Origin: CAYUCY01 sp964443525
Lineage (GTDB): Bacteria; Pseudomonadota; Alphaproteobacteria; Caedimonadales; Caedimonadaceae
Direction of reading: 5' to 3'
Assembly: GCA_964443525.1 (NCBI GenBank)
Contig: CAYUCY010000016.1
Coordinates: forward strand, 1-25,058
Length of the DNA: 25,058 nt
Both the position numbers and the translations under genes were made by a program. This document shows, in pieces, positions 1-6,688 of the stretch. The notes beneath the pieces were generated by a model, which worked only from the letters and a program-made list of their open reading frames with translations, made no database searches and was not told the origin of the DNA. Each line of letters starts with the position of its first letter. Position 1 is the first letter of the stretch.

Positions 1-373
1 GTTCACAAACACCGAGGGATTGCCAACTGCATCCCTCACAAAGCCTCTGGAATGACTCGATCGTCATGTGACGGCACATTCGTTCTTTCGCTTCTCGCCA
101 GCTCAAGCGATCTCCTGCTCGAAGATTAAGGGCGGTAGCATGCCTGTGGTCCAGGGCTTTTATTTTTGCCTCCGTCTCACAGGTTTTATCTCCTTGTAAA
201 TGAGGGCAGGTCCCGCAAATAGAATCTCCCTCCGCCTCCACAACTTCGATAAGGATTTCTTCATTTTCCACTAAGGTCTTCTTGAGAAGAAGATAGTTTT
301 CTACGAAAGAAGAAGAATACCCCAAACCTTGAAAGCTCAGGGTACAGAGAAAATGATGAGGTCTAAATCGCAA
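1..373 (-). CDS. DUF1284-like cysteine-rich protein, partial at window edge
   Basis: A minus-strand frame is open from a TTG at 371-373 to the left edge (124 codons, no stop), so the C-terminus lies outside the window. The N-terminus reads LRFRPHHFLC, then a G-x-G-Y-S motif and FVENY near residues 16-27, C53-x2-C56 with C65, and a C112-x2-C115 pair followed by C123. This pattern (RPHH-L-C start, GYS, paired cysteines) is what I know of the DUF1284 family, thought to bind metal or an Fe-S cluster; no reaction is established. The start is uncertain: there is no ATG and no good Shine-Dalgarno sequence, and TTG was chosen because it sits just before the conserved RPHH. It begins 5 nt after the bioY stop, so the two are probably cotranscribed and translation may be coupled. 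The family call comes from memory of its motifs. Confidence 0.72.
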   Translation of the reverse strand, partial: MRFRPHHFLCTLSFQGLGYSSSFVENYLLLKKTLVENEEILIEVVEAEGDSICGTCPHLQGDKTCETEAKIKALDHRHATALNLRAGDRLSWREAKERMCRHMTIESFQRLCEGCSWQSLGVCE

Positions 374-378
374 GGAGA

Positions 379-927
379 TTATTTTGAAGAGTTTCCCTGG
401 ATCAGCCGAAGAGATGCCACCAGGATACCAACTTTGAGGCACCCAGGAAGAATAAATGGATAAAGGCCGTGGATAAGAGCCCCGTCAATCCCCAAAAAAG
501 TAGAAAGCCAGCCGATCCCGCTCAAGAAGACTACAATTTGCCCGATCGCTCCCAAACTTAAAAGGGTCCAAAACGATGACATGATAAGCTTCTGCCGCAG
601 GGCTGCAACAATTATACCGGCTGCTGCCATACCGAAAATGTACCCGGCTGTGGGACCTACAAGAATGTGTACCCCGCCTGAAAAATTGGCAAAGACCGGA
701 ACTCCTGCTGCGCCTAAAAGAATCCATCCCAGAAAGGACTCAAAAGCGTGTCTCGAGGTATATGTAAAGCCTATTAAAAGAGCCCCAATGGTAGCAAGAT
801 TAATGGGGACGGGGTTTAGAGGAATCGAGACCTGGGATGTCGCGAACATCAACCCGATTCCTAAAATGACCTGAAAGGAGCGCGTTCTCACCAAATCCCT
901 AAAGGAAAGCGTGCGTGTCAAAGCCAT
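379..927 (-). CDS. bioY: BioY biotin transporter (S component)
   Basis: This is a 182-residue integral membrane protein of the BioY family, the substrate-binding component of biotin ECF transporters, which brings biotin across the inner membrane. Visible family features are the segment with SIPLNPVPINLAT, a glycine-rich region with VGPTAGYIFGM in mid-protein, and about six hydrophobic helices across almost the whole length. The start is ATG at 925-927, because a strong GAGGAG lies 7 nt upstream; a longer reading from a TTG at 940-942 would begin inside the ribosome binding site region and is less likely. No bioM/bioN (energising ATPase and T component) is visible nearby, so it either works alone or shares an ECF module encoded elsewhere. 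Two BioR-like boxes lie upstream. The DUF1284-like gene follows directly. Confidence 0.9.
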   Translation of the reverse strand: MALTRTLSFRDLVRTRSFQVILGIGLMFATSQVSIPLNPVPINLATIGALLIGFTYTSRHAFESFLGWILLGAAGVPVFANFSGGVHILVGPTAGYIFGMAAAGIIVAALRQKLIMSSFWTLLSLGAIGQIVVFLSGIGWLSTFLGIDGALIHGLYPFILPGCLKVGILVASLRLIQGNSSK

Positions 928-983
928 AAATCTTCTCCTCAATTATTACTGATGAGGCAAACTTAGCAGATTCAATGAAAATT

Positions 984-1008
984 GTATAGATACTCAGTGT
1001 ATAGATAT
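984..1008 (-). promoter_or_regulatory. Tandem BioR-like operator boxes upstream of bioY
   Basis: Read on the minus strand, two near-palindromes, GTATCTATAC (984-993) and ATATCTATAC (999-1008), share the core TATCTATA and sit exactly 15 bp apart, 57 nt upstream of the bioY ATG. The published alphaproteobacterial BioR signal is TTATMKATAA, and both boxes match its central eight positions. BioR is a GntR-type repressor of biotin genes, so biotin-dependent repression of bioY is the expected role. No bioR gene is in the window, so the assignment rests on motif and position alone. Confidence 0.55.
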
Positions 1009-1212
1009 AAAGCACGAGACTCAAATGCCCGCGATAGCCTTGGGAAGGAATTGTGAATGAATTACCACAGAGCGTGACAAAGCTCATCCTCATAACCTTT
1101 TCAGGCTCGCGAGAATGGGAAGAAGATGTCTCTACAGCCGCCGCTCGATCTCACTTTAACATAGCCGCCATCTTATTAGATAAGTGTCTCTAGGATCTTT
1201 ATAAGGATTTAG

Positions 1213-1240
1213 TTGACATTATATAGTTTTATATTATGTT
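1213..1240 (+). promoter_or_regulatory. Sigma70-like promoter ahead of the polysaccharide genes
   Basis: TTGACA (1213-1218) matches the -35 consensus exactly and is followed after 16 bp by TATGTT (1235-1240) in a very AT-rich stretch. It points toward the broken sugar transferase and the CapD/WbpM-like gene. The rest of the 342-nt gap between bioY and this region shows nothing else except the BioR-like boxes. Confidence 0.45.
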
Positions 1241-1269
1241 AGATTAAATTATATTATATATATTTTCAA

Positions 1270-1662
1270 ATGTTTACGTTTCACACTACGAGGCTGAATA
1301 CACCGGTTATAGCAACTCATCTTCTTGATAGGCTGGAATTATATTTTACTCCTATCGGTTCTTCTTTACGAAAAACAAGCCTTGACAAATTGCCTCAGTT
1401 ATGGAGCCTTTGGAAAGAAGAAGATATGAAGTTTGTAGGACCTAGACTAACTCTCTTTAACCAAGATGATTTACTTAGTTTTATGCACCAAGCACGATGT
1501 AGACTAATTGATTCCTGATTTAACCAGGTGGACCCCAGTAAATGGAAGAGATGTACTTTCGATTGCTGAAAAAGTAAGGCTCGATGTTCAATATCTTCAC
1601 AGACGTTCTTTTTGGTTTGACCTCTAAAAATACTGTGACTAACTTTTTTAAAAGGCGTATAA
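1270..1662 (+). pseudogene. Broken initiating sugar-phosphate transferase (WcaJ/WbaP/PglC type)
   Basis: Three reading frames joined in order give the C-terminal half of a bacterial sugar transferase, the family that loads the first sugar phosphate onto undecaprenyl phosphate. Visible family blocks are ITPIG-like FTPIGSSLRKTSLDKLPQLW, VGPRLTLFNQDDL (normally VGPRPALFNQDDL), then in the next frame PDLTRWTPVNGRDVLSIAEK and RRSFWFDL, then LKIL-stop-LTFLKGV. Lesions: the N-terminal membrane segment and the start of the catalytic region are missing, with the match beginning around the FRTM motif (here FHTT); a frameshift near 1510, where GATT looks duplicated; a second shift near 1623; and a TGA (1636-1638) where the family has tryptophan. 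The leftover 82-codon ORF from 1270 is therefore not an intact gene. Sugar transferases often sit directly before CapD/WbpM-type genes, as here. Confidence 0.85.
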
Positions 1663-1712
1663 GATAAAAAGATTTCCCACTGAGTCGTTCTTGAAGGAAA
1701 AACAAAAAGATT

Positions 1713-3704
1713 ATGAAAAGCTCAAAAGTGACTAAATTGTTAAGCCATACCGCTTTGCCCGTTTTGGCCTTACCACGATTCCTTAAGCAATTCATTGCTT
1801 TGTCATCTGATGCTTTCTTTTGCGTGATGACGGTTTGGATAGCATTTTATCTTCGATTGGGAGAACTTATTTCTTTTAAGGCTCTTCCTCCTCGATCTTG
1901 GTTAGTTGCTTTGAGTATCGCCCTCCCGATTTTTGTTGTCTCGGGTCTTTACCGGGCTATTTTTCGATACTCGGGGTGGGCCGCTTCGGTGGCAGTTGCA
2001 CGTGCTGTCGGTCTCTACGGCCTTTCTTACTGCTTTATTTTCACCGTCGTAGGCATCCAGGGCATACCTCGAACAGTTGGATTGATTCAGCCGCTTCTTT
2101 TTTTCTTTACAGTAGCCGGTTCAAGGCTTTTCGCACGTTATTGGCTTGGAGGGCAATTTCAAACTCAAGCCAGACTAAAAGCTCGCCCTAAAGCGGTCAT
2201 TTACGGCGCCGGCATTGCCGGCCGACAGCTAGCCTCAGCCATGGCCCATAGCTATGACTTAAAAGTTGTCGGATTTCTTGATGATGACGATCGTTTGCAA
2301 GGCCACATGCTGAATAACTTGCCTATTTATAGTCCGAATCATTTGCCTAAGCTGATGAAAATAAAAGGCGTAACGGATGTCTTGTTGGCAATTCCTTCTC
2401 TTGGACGTAAAAGGCGGAATGAAATCCTGGAAAAAATGCTGGTCTACCATGTTGCCGTTAGGACTTTGCCAAGCCTAAGTGACTTAGCTCAAGGGAAAAT
2501 AACGACGACGGATCTTAAAGACCTGGATATTGATGATCTCTTGGGTAGAAACCCGATTGCACCTGACGAAAGGCTTATGACAAAGACAATTATGGACAAG
2601 GTTGTTATGGTAACGGGGGCGGGCGGTTCTATCGGTAGTGAGCTTTGCAGGCAAATTATCAAGCTGCATCCTGCACGGCTTCTGCTTGTCGAGGTAAGTG
2701 AGTATGCTCTTTATTCGATTCATTCCGAACTTGAAAGCTTGATGAAGCCCGAACATGATTTTGAGATTGTTCCTCTCTTGGCATCAGTGCAGGACAAAGA
2801 CCGTTTGCGCGAGATTATTGAAGCATGGAAGCCTCACACAATTTATCATGCTGCTGCTTATAAGCATGTGCCCTTAGTGGAGCACAATCCCGCCGAAGGC
2901 GTTAAAAATAATGTTTTCGGAACTTTAGTGATAACTCAGGTCGCCATCGATTGTAAGGTTTCCGACTTTGTGCTCATTAGTACGGACAAAGCGGTTCGGC
3001 CGACAAACATCATGGGTGCAAGCAAACGACTGGCAGAGATGATCTTACAGGCTTTTGCGACAACCTCAACAAACACAAACTTTTCTATGGTCAGGTTCGG
3101 GAATGTGCTGGCTTCGTCTGGGTCGGTCGTTCCGAAGTTTCGCCAGCAAATTCGCAACGGCGGTCCTGTGACGCTTACGCACCCCGAAATCAACCGATTC
3201 TTTATGACGATTCCCGAGGCTGCGCAACTTGTGATCCAAGCAGGAGCCATGGCTAAAGGTGGAGATGTTTTCGTTTTAGATATGGGGGAACCTGTAAAAA
3301 TAATTGATTTGGCAACTCGTATGATCGAGCTTTCTGGACTATCCGTTCGCACGAAAGATAACCCGGACGGAGACATTGAAATTGCTATCACGGGGCTTCG
3401 TCCCGGTGAGAAGCTTTACGAAGAACTTCTTATTGGAAATAATCCTCAACTCACTCCACATCCGAGAATCATGAAAGCCCAGGAAGAGTTTATTCCCTGG
3501 AAAATCCTAGAAAGCCGGCTAATGACACTTTGGAATGCTTTAGAGAAGAATAACGTCTTGGATGTTCGAAAGATTCTTGAAGAGTTGGTTTCAGGCTACC
3601 AATCAAACAGCGAGATTGTGGATTGGGTTTATTTGGAACAAAAAAAATTTAAAGTTCAAGCATCAAAAAGACCGATTCGGCTTTTCTCAGTAAAATCCGC
3701 TTAA
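1713..3704 (+). CDS. Membrane-bound NDP-sugar 4,6-dehydratase/epimerase (CapD/WbpM/PglF type)
   Basis: This is a full-length 663-residue protein with about four N-terminal membrane helices (roughly residues 27-140), a first nucleotide-binding fold (GAGIAG at 165-170) and a C-terminal short-chain dehydrogenase domain with TGAGGSIGSE at 301-310. The catalytic region reads STDKAVRPTNIMGASK (423-438), so the usual Y-x3-K is M-x3-K. That Ser-Met-Lys form is typical of large WbpM-type enzymes, which act as UDP-GlcNAc 4,6-dehydratases at the inner membrane and make precursors such as UDP-FucNAc or UDP-QuiNAc for surface polysaccharides. The start is ATG 1713; the nearest Shine-Dalgarno sequence (GAAGGA, 1693-1698) is rather distant at 14 nt. 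The gene follows the broken sugar transferase and has no recognisable terminator. The family is certain; the exact sugar product is not. Confidence 0.92.
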   Translation: MKSSKVTKLLSHTALPVLALPRFLKQFIALSSDAFFCVMTVWIAFYLRLGELISFKALPPRSWLVALSIALPIFVVSGLYRAIFRYSGWAASVAVARAVGLYGLSYCFIFTVVGIQGIPRTVGLIQPLLFFFTVAGSRLFARYWLGGQFQTQARLKARPKAVIYGAGIAGRQLASAMAHSYDLKVVGFLDDDDRLQGHMLNNLPIYSPNHLPKLMKIKGVTDVLLAIPSLGRKRRNEILEKMLVYHVAVRTLPSLSDLAQGKITTTDLKDLDIDDLLGRNPIAPDERLMTKTIMDKVVMVTGAGGSIGSELCRQIIKLHPARLLLVEVSEYALYSIHSELESLMKPEHDFEIVPLLASVQDKDRLREIIEAWKPHTIYHAAAYKHVPLVEHNPAEGVKNNVFGTLVITQVAIDCKVSDFVLISTDKAVRPTNIMGASKRLAEMILQAFATTSTNTNFSMVRFGNVLASSGSVVPKFRQQIRNGGPVTLTHPEINRFFMTIPEAAQLVIQAGAMAKGGDVFVLDMGEPVKIIDLATRMIELSGLSVRTKDNPDGDIEIAITGLRPGEKLYEELLIGNNPQLTPHPRIMKAQEEFIPWKILESRLMTLWNALEKNNVLDVRKILEELVSGYQSNSEIVDWVYLEQKKFKVQASKRPIRLFSVKSA

Positions 3705-3720
3705 ATCAAAGAGCTGTCTC

Positions 3721-3903
3721 AGCATTATTAATTTATTTTCTTTTCCTGAGGCTTCCAGAGAAGATAAAGATTACGAAAATATACTGTTTGCAAAAATCAA
3801 GATCCCGAAAGGAGCGCCTACATACCGTTTTTTATTCGGAGAAGAGCTGGAAATAATCCTTTTTCTGGACTCATTCAAAAACAGGGACGGCGTTTTCATT
3901 TGA
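3721..3903 (+). pseudogene. Possible 3' remnant of an unrecognised gene, no start codon
   Basis: Between the CapD-like gene and the aldehyde dehydrogenase, one plus-strand frame is open for about 69 codons and ends at TGA 3901-3903. It has no ATG, GTG or TTG. The last 45 or so residues look protein-like rather than random (KIKIPKGAPTYRFLFG, then EELEI and FLDSF). I do not recognise the family. It may be the tail of a gene whose front was lost, or chance. The promoter of the next gene overlaps its end. Confidence 0.3.
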
Positions 3904-3921
3904 AGGAGAGAGGAGTATACT
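3893..3921 (+). promoter_or_regulatory. Sigma70-like promoter of the aldehyde dehydrogenase-gcdH operon
   Basis: TTTTCA (3893-3898, 4 of 6 matches to the -35 consensus), a 17-bp spacer and TATACT (3916-3921, 5 of 6 to the -10) lie 30 nt before the ATG at 3951. The start codon itself has GGAGG 8 nt upstream. Confidence 0.5.
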
Positions 3922-3950
3922 AAACAAAAAAAGACGCGGAGGCTAAGCCC

Positions 3951-5453
3951 ATGAATGTTCGGGACGTTCTGAGAGACCTTGACGTTGATCCTCAAAGCGA
4001 AGGGGGCACTTTAAAAGTTTTTTCTCCTATCGATGGCTCGTTGATCAGCATGGTGCGCGAAAATACGGAGGCTGAAACTCGAGCGTCCATTACAAAAGCT
4101 AAGTCTGCCTTTGACTCTTGGCGCCTTGTGCCACCCCCGCAACGGGGAGAACTCATCCGTCTTTTCGGGCATGTCTTACGGAAACATAAGGATCAGCTCG
4201 GCAGGCTCGTCACGTTAGAATGTGGGAAAATCTATGAAGAGGGTCGCGGCGAAGTCCAGGAGATGATCGATATTTGCGATTTTGCGGTCGGCCTCTCCCG
4301 TCAGCTTTACGGCCTCACCATCGCCTCCGAGCGCCCCGGCCACCGTCTGATGGAGACTTGGCATCCTTTGGGTCCAGTAGCCGCGATTACCCCCTTTAAC
4401 TTTCCCGCAGCCGTCTGGTGTTGGAACTTTGCCATCGCTCTCGTCTGCGGGAATCCCGTCCTGTGGAAGCCCTCTGAAAAAACGCCTTTGACGGCGCTCG
4501 CCTCTCTAAAGCTATTTGAGAAAGCTCTTGCTCAGTTTGAGAACGCACCGCCCCACCTGCTTCAGGTTTTGATCGGTGGGTCTTCTCTAGGAGAGATCCT
4601 AGTGGAATCGCCCGACATTCCACTTGTGAGCGCTACGGGATCCCCCCGTATGGGCCGCATCGTGGCTCCCACAGTGGCTGCGCGCTTCGGTCGCTACCTC
4701 TTGGAGCTCGGCGGAAACAACGCGATGATTTTAACGCCCTCCGCGGATCTCACTCTTGCCTTAAGAGCTATTGCTTTTTCAGCCTTGGGGACCGCCGGTC
4801 AACGGTGTACGAGCTTAAGACGGCTCTTTATCCATGCCTCCGTCTATGACAAAATTCTCCCGTCCTTAAAACGCGTTTACGAGACCATCTCCATCGGAAA
4901 CCCCTTCGAGAAAGAAACCCTGATGGGGCCGCTCATTGACAGACGAGCCTTTGAAACCATGGAGGCCGTTCTTGCTCAAGCAGAAAAAGAAGACGGCAAA
5001 GTCCACGGCGGCGGACGTGTCTTAGAAGACAAATATCCGAATGCCTACTACGTGCGTCCGGCGCTTGTTGAGATGCTCGATCAGACTGGGGCTGTTGAAA
5101 TGGAAACTTTTGCTCCTATTCTTTACATCATGAAATATGAAAGCTTTGAGGATGCGCTTCGTCTCCACAATGCCGTCCCTCAAGGCCTTTCCTCCTGCAT
5201 TTTTACAAACGACGTTCGAGAAGCGGAAATTTTTCTCTCCGCTCGCGGCAGTGATTGTGGCATTGCCAACATCAATATCGGCCCTAGCGGCGCCGAGATC
5301 GGGGGAGCTTTCGGCGGTGAAAAAGAGACAGGCGGCGGACGAGAATCAGGAAGCGATGCCTGGCGTGCCTATATGAGACGTCAAACCAACACAATCAATT
5401 ACTCAAAAGACCTGCCCCTTGCCCAAGGTATTCAATTCGAGGTGCCCCGATGA
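3951..5453 (+). CDS. ALDH7-type aldehyde dehydrogenase (aminoadipate-semialdehyde dehydrogenase)
   Basis: A full-length 500-residue NAD(P)-dependent aldehyde dehydrogenase. The catalytic set is visible: N150 in ITPFNFP, E252 in LELGGNN, and nucleophile C286 in GTAGQRCTS; the cofactor-binding lysine lies in LWKPSEKTP. The GTAGQRCTSLRRL block and ELGGNNA are typical of the ALDH7 (antiquitin) group, which oxidises alpha-aminoadipate semialdehyde (in equilibrium with piperideine-6-carboxylate) to aminoadipate in lysine breakdown. The coupled glutaryl-CoA dehydrogenase downstream supports a lysine-catabolic role. The start ATG is fixed by GGAGG 8 nt upstream. The stop codon overlaps the next start as ATGA. 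Assignment to ALDH7 rests on motifs; other substrates such as betaine aldehyde are possible within the family. Confidence 0.88.
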   Translation: MNVRDVLRDLDVDPQSEGGTLKVFSPIDGSLISMVRENTEAETRASITKAKSAFDSWRLVPPPQRGELIRLFGHVLRKHKDQLGRLVTLECGKIYEEGRGEVQEMIDICDFAVGLSRQLYGLTIASERPGHRLMETWHPLGPVAAITPFNFPAAVWCWNFAIALVCGNPVLWKPSEKTPLTALASLKLFEKALAQFENAPPHLLQVLIGGSSLGEILVESPDIPLVSATGSPRMGRIVAPTVAARFGRYLLELGGNNAMILTPSADLTLALRAIAFSALGTAGQRCTSLRRLFIHASVYDKILPSLKRVYETISIGNPFEKETLMGPLIDRRAFETMEAVLAQAEKEDGKVHGGGRVLEDKYPNAYYVRPALVEMLDQTGAVEMETFAPILYIMKYESFEDALRLHNAVPQGLSSCIFTNDVREAEIFLSARGSDCGIANINIGPSGAEIGGAFGGEKETGGGRESGSDAWRAYMRRQTNTINYSKDLPLAQGIQFEVPR

Positions 5454-6688
5454 GTCCCACTCTTGCTTTTTCCTGGGAAGACCCTTTCCTCTTTGAAGAT
5501 CAGCTGACAGAGGACGAAAGAATTCTCGTCGCAAGCGCCCGAAAATTCGCTCAAGAAAAGTTGATGCCGAAGATTCTGCATGCCAACCGTCATGAGGAGG
5601 CGGATTTAGGGATCCTGAAACAGATGGGGGAAATGGGCTTTTTAGGGATGGCTTTCGAAGGCTATGGGTGTGCGGGGGCTTCTTATACGGCCTACGGCCT
5701 TGTGGCGCGGGAGCTTGAACGGGTTGACTCAAGTTATCGCTCCTCCTTCAGTGTTCAATCGTCTTTGTCCATGCAAGCAATCTATAGTTTCGGTTCGGAG
5801 ACTCAAAAAGAAAAATATCTTCCCTCCATGGCGCGGGGAGAATTGATCGGCTGTTTCGGGCTGACGGAACCCGATCACGGCTCTGATCCGGGATCCATGG
5901 AAACCCGCGCACGAAAAACGAAAGACGGGTGGATTTTACAGGGGTCAAAGACTTGGATTACCCATGCCCCTAAGGCCGATATTCTGATTATCTGGGCCAA
6001 GGACGACGAAGGGATGATCCGAGGCTTCTTGCTCGAAAAAGGGATGAACGGTCTGAGCTGCCCCAAAATCGAAGGAAAGTTCAGCCTGCGAGCGTCTCTC
6101 ACAGGGGAAATCGTTATGAACGATGTCTTCGTCCCTGAGGAAAATCGCCTTCCTTTCGCAGAAGGGCTCAAGGGGCCCTTTACTTGCTTGAATAATGCAC
6201 GCTACGGCATTGCCTGGGGCGTTCTGGGAGCAGCCGAGTTCTGTTGGCATAAGGCAAGAGCGTATGTGCTTGAGCGTAAGCAGTTCGGACGACCCTTGGC
6301 CGCTAATCAACTGGTCCAGGCTAAACTAGTTGAGATGCAAACGGACATTTCTCTCGCGCTTCAAGGAATCCTAAGGTGCGGTCGACTCAAAGACGAAGGG
6401 AGAGCAGCCCCTGAGCTGATCTCCCTCCTGAAACGCAATAACTGCAGTAAAGCCTTGAACATTGCCCGCATAGCTCGGGATATGTTGGGGGCGAACGGGG
6501 TTTCGGATGAGTACCACATCATTCGCCACCTGATGAATCTCGAGTCCGTCAATACCTACGAGGGAACGTTCGACATTCATACCCTCATTCTGGGTCGGGC
6601 ACAGACAGGGCTCCAGGCCTTTACTTCTGGGCCTCTCCCGGCGTCCCCATCATCGCTGGCATCAAAAACATCATCATCATCGGCATAA
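5450..6688 (+). CDS. gcdH: Glutaryl-CoA dehydrogenase
   Basis: A 412-residue acyl-CoA dehydrogenase of the glutaryl-CoA group, which oxidises and decarboxylates glutaryl-CoA to crotonyl-CoA using FAD in lysine and tryptophan catabolism. Diagnostic stretches are WEDPFLFEDQLTEDER at the N-terminus, ERVDSSYRS, GCFGLTEPDHGSDPGSM, LKGPFTCLNNARYGIAWG, and NTYEGTFDIH with the catalytic base near E371. The family normally ends at GRAQTGLQAF (here residue 391), but this protein continues for 21 low-complexity residues rich in Ser, Pro and Ala. Those residues are read entirely from the antisense of the convergent downstream gene. The ATG overlaps the upstream stop (ATGA), with GAGG 7 nt before it, so translation is probably coupled to the aldehyde dehydrogenase. 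Confidence 0.94.
   Translation: MSPTLAFSWEDPFLFEDQLTEDERILVASARKFAQEKLMPKILHANRHEEADLGILKQMGEMGFLGMAFEGYGCAGASYTAYGLVARELERVDSSYRSSFSVQSSLSMQAIYSFGSETQKEKYLPSMARGELIGCFGLTEPDHGSDPGSMETRARKTKDGWILQGSKTWITHAPKADILIIWAKDDEGMIRGFLLEKGMNGLSCPKIEGKFSLRASLTGEIVMNDVFVPEENRLPFAEGLKGPFTCLNNARYGIAWGVLGAAEFCWHKARAYVLERKQFGRPLAANQLVQAKLVEMQTDISLALQGILRCGRLKDEGRAAPELISLLKRNNCSKALNIARIARDMLGANGVSDEYHIIRHLMNLESVNTYEGTFDIHTLILGRAQTGLQAFTSGPLPASPSSLASKTSSSSA

Noticed and set aside
1270..1518. An independent 82-residue protein
   Set aside because: The sequence continues as recognisable sugar transferase in the following frames, so it is a fragment of a broken gene.
2936..3391. 151-codon minus-strand frame inside the CapD/WbpM-like gene
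   Set aside because: Antisense to the conserved dehydratase domain, with no ribosome binding site or recognisable motif.
3771..3995. 74-codon minus-strand frame upstream of the aldehyde dehydrogenase
   Set aside because: It overlaps the aldehyde dehydrogenase promoter and start; no motif or ribosome binding site supports it.
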